Below, piece after piece: positions 16,132 to 23,911 of a DNA stretch of 64,000 bases. How positions within the stretch are numbered: the stretch's first letter is position 1; each line of letters begins with the position of its first letter. The position numbers and the translations under genes were made by a program. Below the pieces are notes generated by a model that was not told the DNA's origin, ran no database searches, and was given only the letters and a program-made list of their open reading frames with translations. This stretch comes from an uncultured Mollicutes bacterium (lineage in GTDB: Bacteria > Bacillota_I > Bacilli_A > RFN20 > CAG-288): the NCBI GenBank assembly GCA_900539865.1, contig UQDS01000008.1:1-64000 (forward strand), in the 5' to 3' direction.

Positions 16132-17352
16132 ATGAAGAAGAAATTATTACCTTTTGTTGCATTGATGACGCTTGTTTCTACAATCGGCTGTAACGGACCA
16201 GTAGGTGTACCTTCTGACATAAATAGTCAAACAAACGACACTACAAATGTCACAGAAAAACCAGTAGAAACACCTACAGAACCTATCACAACACCAAAAA
16301 CAGAAGAGGAATCGAATGTATCCTCTCCCGTTGTCAGCGAAACAACAACAGAAGAAGAGAGTCAAAGTTCGCAGACGGAGGGTCCACAGGAAGCGCTTTG
16401 GCCCGCCGATGAAATCGCAAACTACCTCGTTTCTATGGGCATAGATGGTGTCACTATTTTGCCTCCCACTTTCAACTACACAGTGACCTCCTATGAACTG
16501 ACGTATTTTGATGGAGATGGTTTGATTATCTATGCGCATGGTGGTGTAGATACTGTCACCTATAAAGATGCGCTTGTCGCTGCCGGCTGGACGGTTTACA
16601 ATGATGCATCTTCAGAGTTCTATCTCTACAACGAAGAGAAGAATTGTGAGATTGACCTCTTTAAAGGATATGATAATTACACCGAAATCGACATCTTCCC
16701 TTATGTCGATACAACACTCTTCCCCAGTGAAAGCATCGCTGAATTGATGACCACTCTCGGCTTAGGCTCTGTTGTAATTCCAGAAGCAGACGCTTCTCTT
16801 GAACTTGAGTACGAAATCAACTATTACGATGGTGATGATCGTTTTGATGTCTATATGGTCGGTGAAAACTGCATCGATTCCTATCAGGTAACTTTGCAAA
16901 ACGCCGGTTGGGAAGTTCACACTAACTCTCTTGCGTTAACCGCGTTTGACCCTAGTGACACCGTGGAATTATTCTTGTCTTACAGCGCAGATGATTACAT
17001 GCAAACTATGACCGTAAAAGCAAAGGAAAAAGGAAGTAAAACCTGGCCAGGAGAAGATTTACAAAAGGCGTTTGACACTTACAAATTCAACGTTCAAATC
17101 CCGGAATGCAATGGTTTCTTCTATCAGCTTTATTTAGATGATATCAACATCGATAATAGTATCGGCATCTACGTTTGGACAAGAGAACGTGCCGATTACG
17201 AAAATTACGAAAAGGCTTTAGTCGCCGCAGGATGGACTGGCTCTATGGGCGAATATGAAAAAGAAAACTATCGTGTTCAGATGATGGAAGATATCGAAGG
17301 AACCTTTGGTTCTATTGGAATCTTTGTCTATGCGCCTACTTCCACTCTCTGA
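16132..17352 (+). CDS. Lipoprotein with three copies of an unrecognised ~100-residue repeat
   Basis: A 406-residue lipoprotein (signal peptide, Cys20 in TIGC; AAGGAG before the ATG). A Thr/Glu/Pro/Ser linker runs to about residue 88. Three tandem repeats of about 100 residues follow, at roughly 90-192, 196-296 and 304-402. Each starts with (W/F)P-x-E-x-(I/L), continues with a strand reading YELTYFDGDG or YEINYYDGDD, then an (E)NYxxALxxAGW helix-turn, and ends with a strand such as IDIFPY or IGIFVY. No known catalytic motif was recognised. It is the paralogue of the next gene, 14 bases downstream, and surface ligand binding is the most that can be inferred. Confidence 0.7.
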   Translation: MKKKLLPFVALMTLVSTIGCNGPVGVPSDINSQTNDTTNVTEKPVETPTEPITTPKTEEESNVSSPVVSETTTEEESQSSQTEGPQEALWPADEIANYLVSMGIDGVTILPPTFNYTVTSYELTYFDGDGLIIYAHGGVDTVTYKDALVAAGWTVYNDASSEFYLYNEEKNCEIDLFKGYDNYTEIDIFPYVDTTLFPSESIAELMTTLGLGSVVIPEADASLELEYEINYYDGDDRFDVYMVGENCIDSYQVTLQNAGWEVHTNSLALTAFDPSDTVELFLSYSADDYMQTMTVKAKEKGSKTWPGEDLQKAFDTYKFNVQIPECNGFFYQLYLDDINIDNSIGIYVWTRERADYENYEKALVAAGWTGSMGEYEKENYRVQMMEDIEGTFGSIGIFVYAPTSTL

Positions 17353-17366
17353 TTTGGGAGGTGCTT

Positions 17367-19187
17367 ATGAAAAGGAAAACTATCCCGTTTATTCTCCTTT
17401 CTACACTCCTTGCTCTCAGCGGATGTTCAGATCCAAATCCAAGTGAAAGCACTCTTAATACAGAGGAAATAACAAAGCCGACAGAAGTTATTCCTCCTTC
17501 GACATCCCCGGAACCTCTTCCTACTTGGAACGATCGCGAGTTGACTTTGATGGACCAGCATTTAGCAGGTCAGATTGTACCTTATATCACGATTGAAAAC
17601 GCACATTGGACTTATCTGAAAGACATCGATGCCCTTGTTTATGCTGCCGAAAATGTCGACTACAGCATCAAAGAAGAATATGTGTTGGCACTCGCGGATG
17701 AAACTTATATAGATACGACAGAAGCTTATCAGGTTCAACCTGGACAAAGTGTCTTAGAAAATCACTTTGATATCAACAATGAATTCAATTATATTCAATG
17801 TCAAGTCGGTGTGGTCAACCAAAACAACGAATACATCTCCTCCGGTTCTGGTTTCTTTATGGCAGCGTTCTTTTTAAACGAGGCGGTTACAACTTGGGAT
17901 GAAAATCGCATCAACAGCGCCGCTTCTTCCATCGCCCAAAGCGAGATAAAACTGCCAACGCTTTCTCCTCGAAATGAAATCAAACACATCGATGTTTACG
18001 ACACTTACTTGATACTCAACATCTTCCAAATCACTATTTATGGTAGCGACGTTGTCGAAGAATACAAAACCTTATTAAAAGCAGAACACTGGACAATCTT
18101 AGAAGATTCTGCTTCCACTTATTTGGCATATGACGAAAACAAAACATTGATGTTGGATGTCTCTTATAACGAAAAGGAGAATGCAACTTTGATTCTCGTT
18201 CAACGCTATGTGGAGACTTATATCCAGTGGCCTGCTGATACAATCGCTGATTATATGACAAAGATGGGACTTGAAAATGTCTTGATTCCTGAGCCTGAAT
18301 TTAACTTCCCACGTCTCTCTTATGAATTGAAATACGTCGCTGATACTGAAAGTGAAGAAGGCCCCTCTTTAACCGTCTTTGCCAATGGAGGGACAGACGC
18401 CTTAAGCTACAAGAACACCTTAGAAAAAGCAGGGTGGATACTCATTGACGAGTTCTTCAACGCTTATGAGTTGAAAAATGATGCAGCCAATACCGCCATC
18501 ATGATCTTCCCGGAGGAATATTACACGGTTATCAATATTTATCCCTATGTCGATCCTACCCTCTTCCCAACAGAGGAAATCAATAAGATGTTGCACGATC
18601 TAAACTTGGATGGTGTTAACATACCGGCGATTGACGCTGATGTAAAGTATCAGATTGACTATATCGAAGGGGATGAACTATTCACTCTCAACATCACCGG
18701 TGAAAACTTTATTCCCAGCTATCAAGAGACACTCAGACAAGCCGGGTTTGATGTATATGCTTCCGATGTCGGCATCACCGCATTTGATCCTACAGATTCT
18801 GCTGAAATTCTCATCTATTACAATCAAGAGGAAGGATTTGCAGAAATGGAAGTCAAAGCAAAAGAAGAAGGTAGTAAAACCTGGCCAAAAGAAGAATTAG
18901 ATGCTCTTTTTCAAAAGCATCAAATCGATATTGTGCTTCCCTCCTGCGACGGATTCTATTATCAGCTATACTTAAATGACATCAACCTCGATGGCAGTAT
19001 CGGCATTTACGTTTGGACAAGAGATACAAACTCTCTCACTTCCTATATTGATCTATTGCTCCTAGATGGTTGGATCCAAGATGGGACTTCTTATAGTAAA
19101 AACGGATATCGGATAGAATTATATGATTCGATTTTAGATACCGCAGGCGCTATTTCCATCTTCCTTTATCCTCCGCAACTAGCATAA
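17367..19187 (+). CDS. Lipoprotein with about five copies of the same repeat
   Basis: A 606-residue lipoprotein (lipobox LSGC, Cys20; GGGAGG before ATG 17367, preferred over a GTG two codons earlier). A short Pro/Thr linker is followed by repeats at about 54-166, 174-282, 287-395, 400-497 and 506-604. The last three align one-to-one with the three repeats of the preceding gene, including the shared blocks GSKTWP and SIGIYVWTR. The two N-terminal units are more diverged. The pair arose by duplication followed by gain or loss of two units. It shares the operon and a terminator with its partner. The function is unknown. Confidence 0.7.
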   Translation: MKRKTIPFILLSTLLALSGCSDPNPSESTLNTEEITKPTEVIPPSTSPEPLPTWNDRELTLMDQHLAGQIVPYITIENAHWTYLKDIDALVYAAENVDYSIKEEYVLALADETYIDTTEAYQVQPGQSVLENHFDINNEFNYIQCQVGVVNQNNEYISSGSGFFMAAFFLNEAVTTWDENRINSAASSIAQSEIKLPTLSPRNEIKHIDVYDTYLILNIFQITIYGSDVVEEYKTLLKAEHWTILEDSASTYLAYDENKTLMLDVSYNEKENATLILVQRYVETYIQWPADTIADYMTKMGLENVLIPEPEFNFPRLSYELKYVADTESEEGPSLTVFANGGTDALSYKNTLEKAGWILIDEFFNAYELKNDAANTAIMIFPEEYYTVINIYPYVDPTLFPTEEINKMLHDLNLDGVNIPAIDADVKYQIDYIEGDELFTLNITGENFIPSYQETLRQAGFDVYASDVGITAFDPTDSAEILIYYNQEEGFAEMEVKAKEEGSKTWPKEELDALFQKHQIDIVLPSCDGFYYQLYLNDINLDGSIGIYVWTRDTNSLTSYIDLLLLDGWIQDGTSYSKNGYRIELYDSILDTAGAISIFLYPPQLA

Positions 19188-19192
19188 TTATC

Positions 19193-19219
19193 GGCTACCG
19201 TCTCATCGGTAGCCTTTTT
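19193..19219 (+). terminator. Terminator of the repeat-lipoprotein operon
   Basis: GGCTACCG-TCTCAT-CGGTAGCC followed by five T. Confidence 0.92.
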
Positions 19220-19285
19220 GTTTTCACTTTTTTAGAAGAAAAAGTAAATTTATCGCTCTTTCCACTCATAAATTGAATAAAACAT

Positions 19286-19312
19286 AAAAAGAGGAGAAAA
19301 ATCTCCTCTTTT
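19286..19312 (-). terminator. Terminator of the phosphoesterase/membrane protein unit
   Basis: AAAAGAGGAGA-4-TCTCCTCTTTT hairpin. It lies 25 bases beyond the end of the minus-strand gene and is followed on that strand by T-rich sequence. Confidence 0.75.
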
Positions 19313-19337
19313 ATCATGAACTGAAAGAAATAGTGTT

Positions 19338-20231
19338 TTACTCTGCCGCTACCGCTTTTTCTTCTTTTTTTAAGCGATCTTTCAAAAGGACGAATACCCC
19401 ATGACCGATAAAGTAAAGATTGAACAAAAGAAGTATATAAGGGAAGACAAACATAGAAGCAGCAAAGTCAAGATAGAAGATGTTCTGAGCGGTGTAGGCA
19501 AGGGCGTTTGTGTTAAAGATGATATTGCACATCAAGGCGAAGAAAAGAACATTCACGCCGATGTTGATGTAATTGCGCATTGCATCTTTTTTGTAATGCT
19601 GTCTGATTTCTAATACCAAGGAAATTGTAGGAAGCATCATTGCAAACAACAAGACAAGATACCAAACCGGTTCTATGCGGTAATAGCCAAAGCGGAAAAT
19701 CGCAGGAAGAATGTCACCTAATGCACCAAAGGCAAAGACAGCGATGATACTGTATCTGACAAAGGTATGCGTCGGAAGAGAAGAATAGTATTTCGGGCTC
19801 TTATCTATCCACTTTGTAAGGAAAATATCTTTCTTTGCATAAAGAGCAAAAAGCCAAAGAGCCAAAACAATAATGTTGAATGTATTGATCAATAAGAAGT
19901 AAAGACTTCTCGCATAAAAACCGTCAAAATGGAAGTCAGAGCGAACAAAGAAGAGAATAACTAAGGCAAGATCAATTACACCAAGCGCAGTGAGATAAAT
20001 CTTACTCGTAAGATCTTTTGCTTTGCGCAAGAAGGCATTATAGAGATAAAAATCAACCAACAAGAATGTGATCAGACCAGTGAAGATCGATGGGGCAAAG
20101 TCAACAAGTGGTCTCAGTTCTTGAATCGCAGTCGAATAGACGCCATAGAAAGAATGGAAGAGAATCAAACTCATCAAAAGAGTAGCGAGCGTAACAACGA
20201 CAGGAGCGAGATATTTTGTAATCTTATTCAT
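19338..20231 (-). CDS. Polytopic membrane protein of unknown function
   Basis: A 297-residue protein with about eight predicted membrane helices and a charged C-terminus (RLKKEEKAVAAE). I chose the ATG at 20231, which has AGAGGAG upstream; a longer in-frame frame would overlap the upstream gene. No family was recognised. It starts 16 bases after the stop of the metallophosphoesterase lipoprotein and shares its terminator, so the two are very likely one transcript and may act together at the cell surface. Confidence 0.65.
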   Translation of the reverse strand: MNKITKYLAPVVVTLATLLMSLILFHSFYGVYSTAIQELRPLVDFAPSIFTGLITFLLVDFYLYNAFLRKAKDLTSKIYLTALGVIDLALVILFFVRSDFHFDGFYARSLYFLLINTFNIIVLALWLFALYAKKDIFLTKWIDKSPKYYSSLPTHTFVRYSIIAVFAFGALGDILPAIFRFGYYRIEPVWYLVLLFAMMLPTISLVLEIRQHYKKDAMRNYINIGVNVLFFALMCNIIFNTNALAYTAQNIFYLDFAASMFVFPYILLLFNLYFIGHGVFVLLKDRLKKEEKAVAAE

Positions 20232-20247
20232 GGCTTTCTTCTCCTCT

Positions 20248-21231
20248 TTAATAAATGAATTCCTTATGGACGTCGGTATAGCTGAACTCTTTGTTGTCAT
20301 CTAAGATGATGGTCGTCACTCCCGTTTTATCGCCATAAACCTGATCCGTGCATCTGGTGCTATAAGAAAGAACAACACCTTGATACTCAATGGTGAAATT
20401 ATTGACGTGATCGTGACCGACAAACATACCTTTGACATTGCATTCGTTTTTCATGCGATCAAAGGCATCTGTTCGATAAACAGGATACGATACCCCTTCG
20501 TTCAATTGACCGTTTGGATCATGCGGTAAAGAGTCAATCGATTCGTAAGCATCGGCAAATTCATATAAAGGAATATGGAAGAAAGCAAGGGCGGGAGCAT
20601 CACCAAAGGTATCGTGAAGCTTTTTCATATGATCAAGTTGATCATCATGAATATTATCATATCCGAAGGTATGTCCAGTTTGAATATAAGCGTTAGAGTC
20701 AATGATATACAGGCGGTATTTGACCTCATCTGCATCGAGCAAATCGATGCAGTAATTTGTACGGCCGAAGATATTGTCATCTTCATAATCCATAAACATC
20801 GCATTTTCACACTTCATAATGCGTTTGGCTATGAAATCCGTGTCATAATTACCTTGAATATCGTGGTTTCCGTATGTGAAAGCAAAAGGAACTTTTTTCT
20901 TTTCTCCATTTTCCTTTTCGACAGTCAAAGTCTCCATAAAATTGAAGAAAGTGTCGATTTGCGATCTTGTGGCACCCATAAAGGTATCACCGGTAATAAC
21001 AATCAAATTCGGGTTATCCGCTTGAACGAAATCATAACGAAGATGCGTTAAAATATCATGGGTGTTGCTCTGATTTCCTAAGTGGATATCCGACCATTGA
21101 AGAATCTTAAAATTATCCTCATATGGCATCGAAAGACGATAGTCTTCCACAGGGTATTGTTTTTCACCACAACTGGTTAATAAAAGCAGAGGAACAAGTG
21201 AAAAATATAGTAGACTGCTTCGTTTCTTCAT
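20248..21231 (-). CDS. Metallophosphoesterase lipoprotein
   Basis: A 327-residue calcineurin-like phosphoesterase anchored as a lipoprotein (LLTSC lipobox at about residue 20; ATG 21231 chosen with AAAGGA upstream). The metal-binding blocks are all present in order: SDIHLG, GDTF, GNHD, FFHIPLYE and GHDHVN. The enzyme therefore should bind two metal ions and hydrolyse a phosphoester or phosphodiester outside the membrane. The substrate is not evident. It is followed by a membrane protein in the same transcription unit. Confidence 0.88.
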   Translation of the reverse strand: MKKRSSLLYFSLVPLLLLTSCGEKQYPVEDYRLSMPYEDNFKILQWSDIHLGNQSNTHDILTHLRYDFVQADNPNLIVITGDTFMGATRSQIDTFFNFMETLTVEKENGEKKKVPFAFTYGNHDIQGNYDTDFIAKRIMKCENAMFMDYEDDNIFGRTNYCIDLLDADEVKYRLYIIDSNAYIQTGHTFGYDNIHDDQLDHMKKLHDTFGDAPALAFFHIPLYEFADAYESIDSLPHDPNGQLNEGVSYPVYRTDAFDRMKNECNVKGMFVGHDHVNNFTIEYQGVVLSYSTRCTDQVYGDKTGVTTIILDDNKEFSYTDVHKEFIY

Positions 21232-21312
21232 AATAAAATTCCTTTCGTATGTAAATGGTATTGCTTTATTATTGTAGTTGTTTTTTATAAAAAATAAAGT
21301 GTTTTTAAGCAC

Positions 21313-21753
21313 TTTTTAAGTGTTGGACTATAAATTAGTAAAAAGTGTGCAAATTCTCTTCAAATTTATAAGAAAAATTTCATCAAATCTACTTAAATGC
21401 CTAAAGTGATATCAAGAAGAGAAAAGACTTTTTCTCCTTGGAAAACTACGGATGCAATTTCACTTTTGCCTTAACAAACAAGAACGATAATTGTTCAAAA
21501 TCATCTTCTTTTTACAGCAGTATTTATCTTTTTTCATACGCTGTAATCAATCTCATTTCATATCTTTTTAACAAGTATCCCCCCTTTAAAAAACAACAAA
21601 GGAATTAAAGGGATTCACTTCTTCAAAGTAAAAACCTACCCGGTCCATAGAAGTGATGCACAGCGAGTAGGTTCACAAATTTATTTATGATCTGATAAGA
21701 AACCTAGTCAACTCTACCCTCAAAGAATTGATCTTATTTCCATCGGGACAGTT
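21313..21753. other. Long spacer with interleaved inverted repeats
   Basis: About 440 bases without a credible gene. At 21615-21673 two inverted repeats are interleaved, in an arrangement that would allow a pseudoknot (see separate entry). The remainder is AT-rich with no clear promoter or terminator. Confidence 0.5.
21615..21673. ncRNA. Candidate pseudoknot-forming element
   Basis: TCACTTCT (21615-21622) pairs with AGAAGTGA (21649-21656). AACCTAC (21633-21639), lying inside that first loop, pairs with GTAGGTT (21667-21673), lying outside it. The order A-B-A'-B' is that of an H-type pseudoknot on either strand. No matching RNA family is known to me. Confidence 0.3.
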
Positions 21754-22155
21754 TTATTTTCTGATTCGTTTGATGCTATCGACACGATAACCGATGAAGT
21801 AATAGATTGGAAGAGAGGCAAAGATCCAAGCTAAGGGGCCAAAAATGTTATAAGTGAAAGCAAGCGGAACATAGAACATGATCATGGCCAGAGGATAGAA
21901 GAAATATACCATTCGTGCCGTCATGTACGAGACGTATATTGAAGATACGACTGGGCCTAAGAGAAGTAAAACCCAAAGGCTGTTCCAAAATTGTGGAAAA
22001 TAAGAAGAAACCAAAGTGTAGGCGAGTAAACCAAGCGCAGAAAAAATACCTGTGATCAGCCAACCAAAGCGGATGACCATCGTTCTCTTTTCTTCAAATT
22101 TAGGATCATATTCATCGCCGAGATTGACGATAAACTCATTTTCAAATCTAGGCAT
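21754..22155 (-). CDS. Small four-helix membrane protein, unknown function
   Basis: A 133-residue protein. After a hydrophilic N-terminus (about 1-27) there are four membrane helices (about 30-50, 60-80, 83-100 and 104-122), ending in a basic tail RVDSIKRIRK. I start it at the second ATG (22155) because AGGAGG lies 9 bases upstream, inside the longer frame. I do not recognise the family. It lies downstream of the ECF/coaX unit but is separated from it by a terminator. Confidence 0.55.
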   Translation of the reverse strand: MPRFENEFIVNLGDEYDPKFEEKRTMVIRFGWLITGIFSALGLLAYTLVSSYFPQFWNSLWVLLLLGPVVSSIYVSYMTARMVYFFYPLAMIMFYVPLAFTYNIFGPLAWIFASLPIYYFIGYRVDSIKRIRK

Positions 22156-22237
22156 GTTATTAGGCCTCCTCATCATCTTTATTGTATCAAAAATTTTTCA
22201 ATAATATACTATTATTGTTAGATAAATGTTCATTAAT

Positions 22238-22269
22238 GAAAAAAGGTCGTTGATTTTCAGCAACCTTTT
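22238..22269 (-). terminator. Terminator of the coaX-ECF unit
   Basis: On the minus strand, AAAAGGTTG ... CAACCTTTT-type stem (one bulged base) followed by a T run, just past the stop of the S-component gene. Confidence 0.7.
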
Positions 22270-22275
22270 ATTATT

Positions 22276-22959
22276 TTACTTCTCTTTTACTTCTTTCACC
22301 CGATCCTCTTGGAAAAAACGAGGAAGCGGATTGTTCACGCCTAAATGATCGGCGGCCTTACAAATACCATAAGTTGCAGCACTTCCAACAACGCCGTTGA
22401 CAACAAATTCAATGATAAAGTTAAACCCGATGATAGTAAAGATAAAAACAAAGACATTTTGAGGGTTAAACTGTTCTTGAATCTCAGGCATATTGTAGAA
22501 GAACAAACAGAAGAAAGTCATAAAGAAAATCGTGTTGAGTAAAGAGGTAGACATGGAGCCAACTAAAGAGGCCCAAAATCCTTTGCGGTCAAATTTTTTT
22601 ACTAAATCATAGATAAATCCAGAGAGGAAGCCGCAAAGCACACGGGCGACAACACAAATAGTAAACAAACCAAAATATTTTGTAAATGGTGATAAATTTT
22701 CAGAAGCAAGAATCATCGCACCGGTAGCATCCATACCCATGAATGCTTGTGCTAAGGAAATCAGTCCCCAAGAAAGTCCAGCTAACGCTCCCATGATTGG
22801 GCCAAAAAGGCAAGCCATAATCGCTACAGGTATGCCCATCAAAGTGATCGTAAGCGCACCTGTTGAAATCGTTCCAATCGGGGTAAAACCAAAGAGTAAC
22901 ATGATAGAAATCATCAGAGCACAAACGGTTAAAATATAAACATTATTATATCTTCTCAT
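22276..22959 (-). CDS. ECF transporter S component, probably pantothenate
   Basis: A 227-residue integral membrane protein with about six helices. Features of the energy-coupling-factor S-component fold are visible: an N-terminal helix, GALTITLMGIPVAIMACLFGPIMGALAG, and a later GFLSGFIYDLVKK. S components bind a vitamin and depend on a shared EcfAA'T module encoded elsewhere. It starts 2 bases after the stop of a CoaX-like gene, and GGAGAA overlaps that stop. The linkage to a pantothenate kinase homologue suggests pantothenate (PanT-like) as the substrate; this rests on context, not on binding-site residues. Confidence 0.75.
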   Translation of the reverse strand: MRRYNNVYILTVCALMISIMLLFGFTPIGTISTGALTITLMGIPVAIMACLFGPIMGALAGLSWGLISLAQAFMGMDATGAMILASENLSPFTKYFGLFTICVVARVLCGFLSGFIYDLVKKFDRKGFWASLVGSMSTSLLNTIFFMTFFCLFFYNMPEIQEQFNPQNVFVFIFTIIGFNFIIEFVVNGVVGSAATYGICKAADHLGVNNPLPRFFQEDRVKEVKEK

Positions 22960-22961
22960 AA

Positions 22962-23738
22962 TTATTCTCCTATTTTATTTTTACAGTAAATATCAAATAA
23001 GCCATCAAAAACAAGTTGTGGATTATATTCAAAATCGCTAAACAAGTCATTCAGGATAATTTTACTGTCTGGTCCTGTTAAAACTTTCTTTAAAGGCGCT
23101 TTAAACTCTTCTTCCATTTCCTTGCAGAAATTCTTGATTAAACTGAGATAACCTCCGATGATACCTGCATTCATCGACTCTCTTGTACTCTTACCTATCA
23201 AGCGGCTAGGAATTTCTAAATCGATGTCCATCAATTGAGCAGAAGATGACCACATCTGTTCTGCACTTGTTCTCAAGCCCGGGAAAAGAGCGCCGCCGAT
23301 AAATTCCTTTTTCTCGGTGACAATCGTAAAGGAAGCAACACTGGATAAATTGACAATAAGACAAGAACAATGGTAATCGTTGACAGCTCCTAGCGCTGCA
23401 GCTATTAAATCGCTTCCCACTTCCAAAGGATTGTCCATACGGATTGCTAACCCTGTCTTAATTTTTCTGTTGATCAATAAGCAGCGATTTTCAATCACAC
23501 TTACAATCGCATTTTGTATGCGTTTGGTAAGAGAAGGAACGACAGAAGAAAGTATTGCTCCCTCGATCTCCTTTTTATCGATTTTGTTGAATGCAAAAAA
23601 CTGGCGAAGAATATCCGCGTATTCCACTTCGCTTTTTGTCTTATCTGCATAAGTTTTATAACTGCATAAAAGAGTTCGTTTCTCGTCGTAAAGAGCAAAC
23701 GAAAAAGAGAGGTTACTTAAGTCCGCTAAAAAAATCAT
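22962..23738 (-). CDS. coaX: Diverged type III pantothenate kinase (CoaX-like)
   Basis: A 258-residue ASKHA-fold protein. Family landmarks are recognisable: GAILSSVVPSLT (59-71), KTGLAIRMDNPLEVGSD (94-110) with the catalytic Asp110 of the usual GADR block, and GGALFPGLRTSAEQM (148-162). However, the first phosphate loop DxGNTxT reads DLSNLSF (6-12), and the second, usually DFGTATTFD, reads NLSSVASFT (130-138), so the cation-binding Asp is replaced by Asn130. The late TGG motif is TGP. Either it is a divergent enzyme or it has lost kinase activity. I chose the second ATG (23738), 7 bases after AAGGAG. It is followed by an S-component gene. Confidence 0.75.
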   Translation of the reverse strand: MIFLADLSNLSFSFALYDEKRTLLCSYKTYADKTKSEVEYADILRQFFAFNKIDKKEIEGAILSSVVPSLTKRIQNAIVSVIENRCLLINRKIKTGLAIRMDNPLEVGSDLIAAALGAVNDYHCSCLIVNLSSVASFTIVTEKKEFIGGALFPGLRTSAEQMWSSSAQLMDIDLEIPSRLIGKSTRESMNAGIIGGYLSLIKNFCKEMEEEFKAPLKKVLTGPDSKIILNDLFSDFEYNPQLVFDGLFDIYCKNKIGE

Positions 23739-23850
23739 TGGCATTCTCCTTCTACAGTCTCAAAGAGTACCGTGCGAGTAATACGTTAAGAAAGCTATTA
23801 TTTTAATAAAGAGAGGCTTTCCCGAAATGAAATCATAGCACAATTACAAT

Positions 23851-23886
23851 AAAAAAGAAAGCGGCAGCAAATGCAAACCGCTTTCT
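23851..23886 (-). terminator. Terminator of nrdG-nrdD
   Basis: AGAAAGCGG / CCGCTTTCT 9-bp stem followed on the minus strand by six T. Confidence 0.88.
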
Positions 23887-23911
23887 AGGAGGGAAAATTA
23901 TACTACAGACT

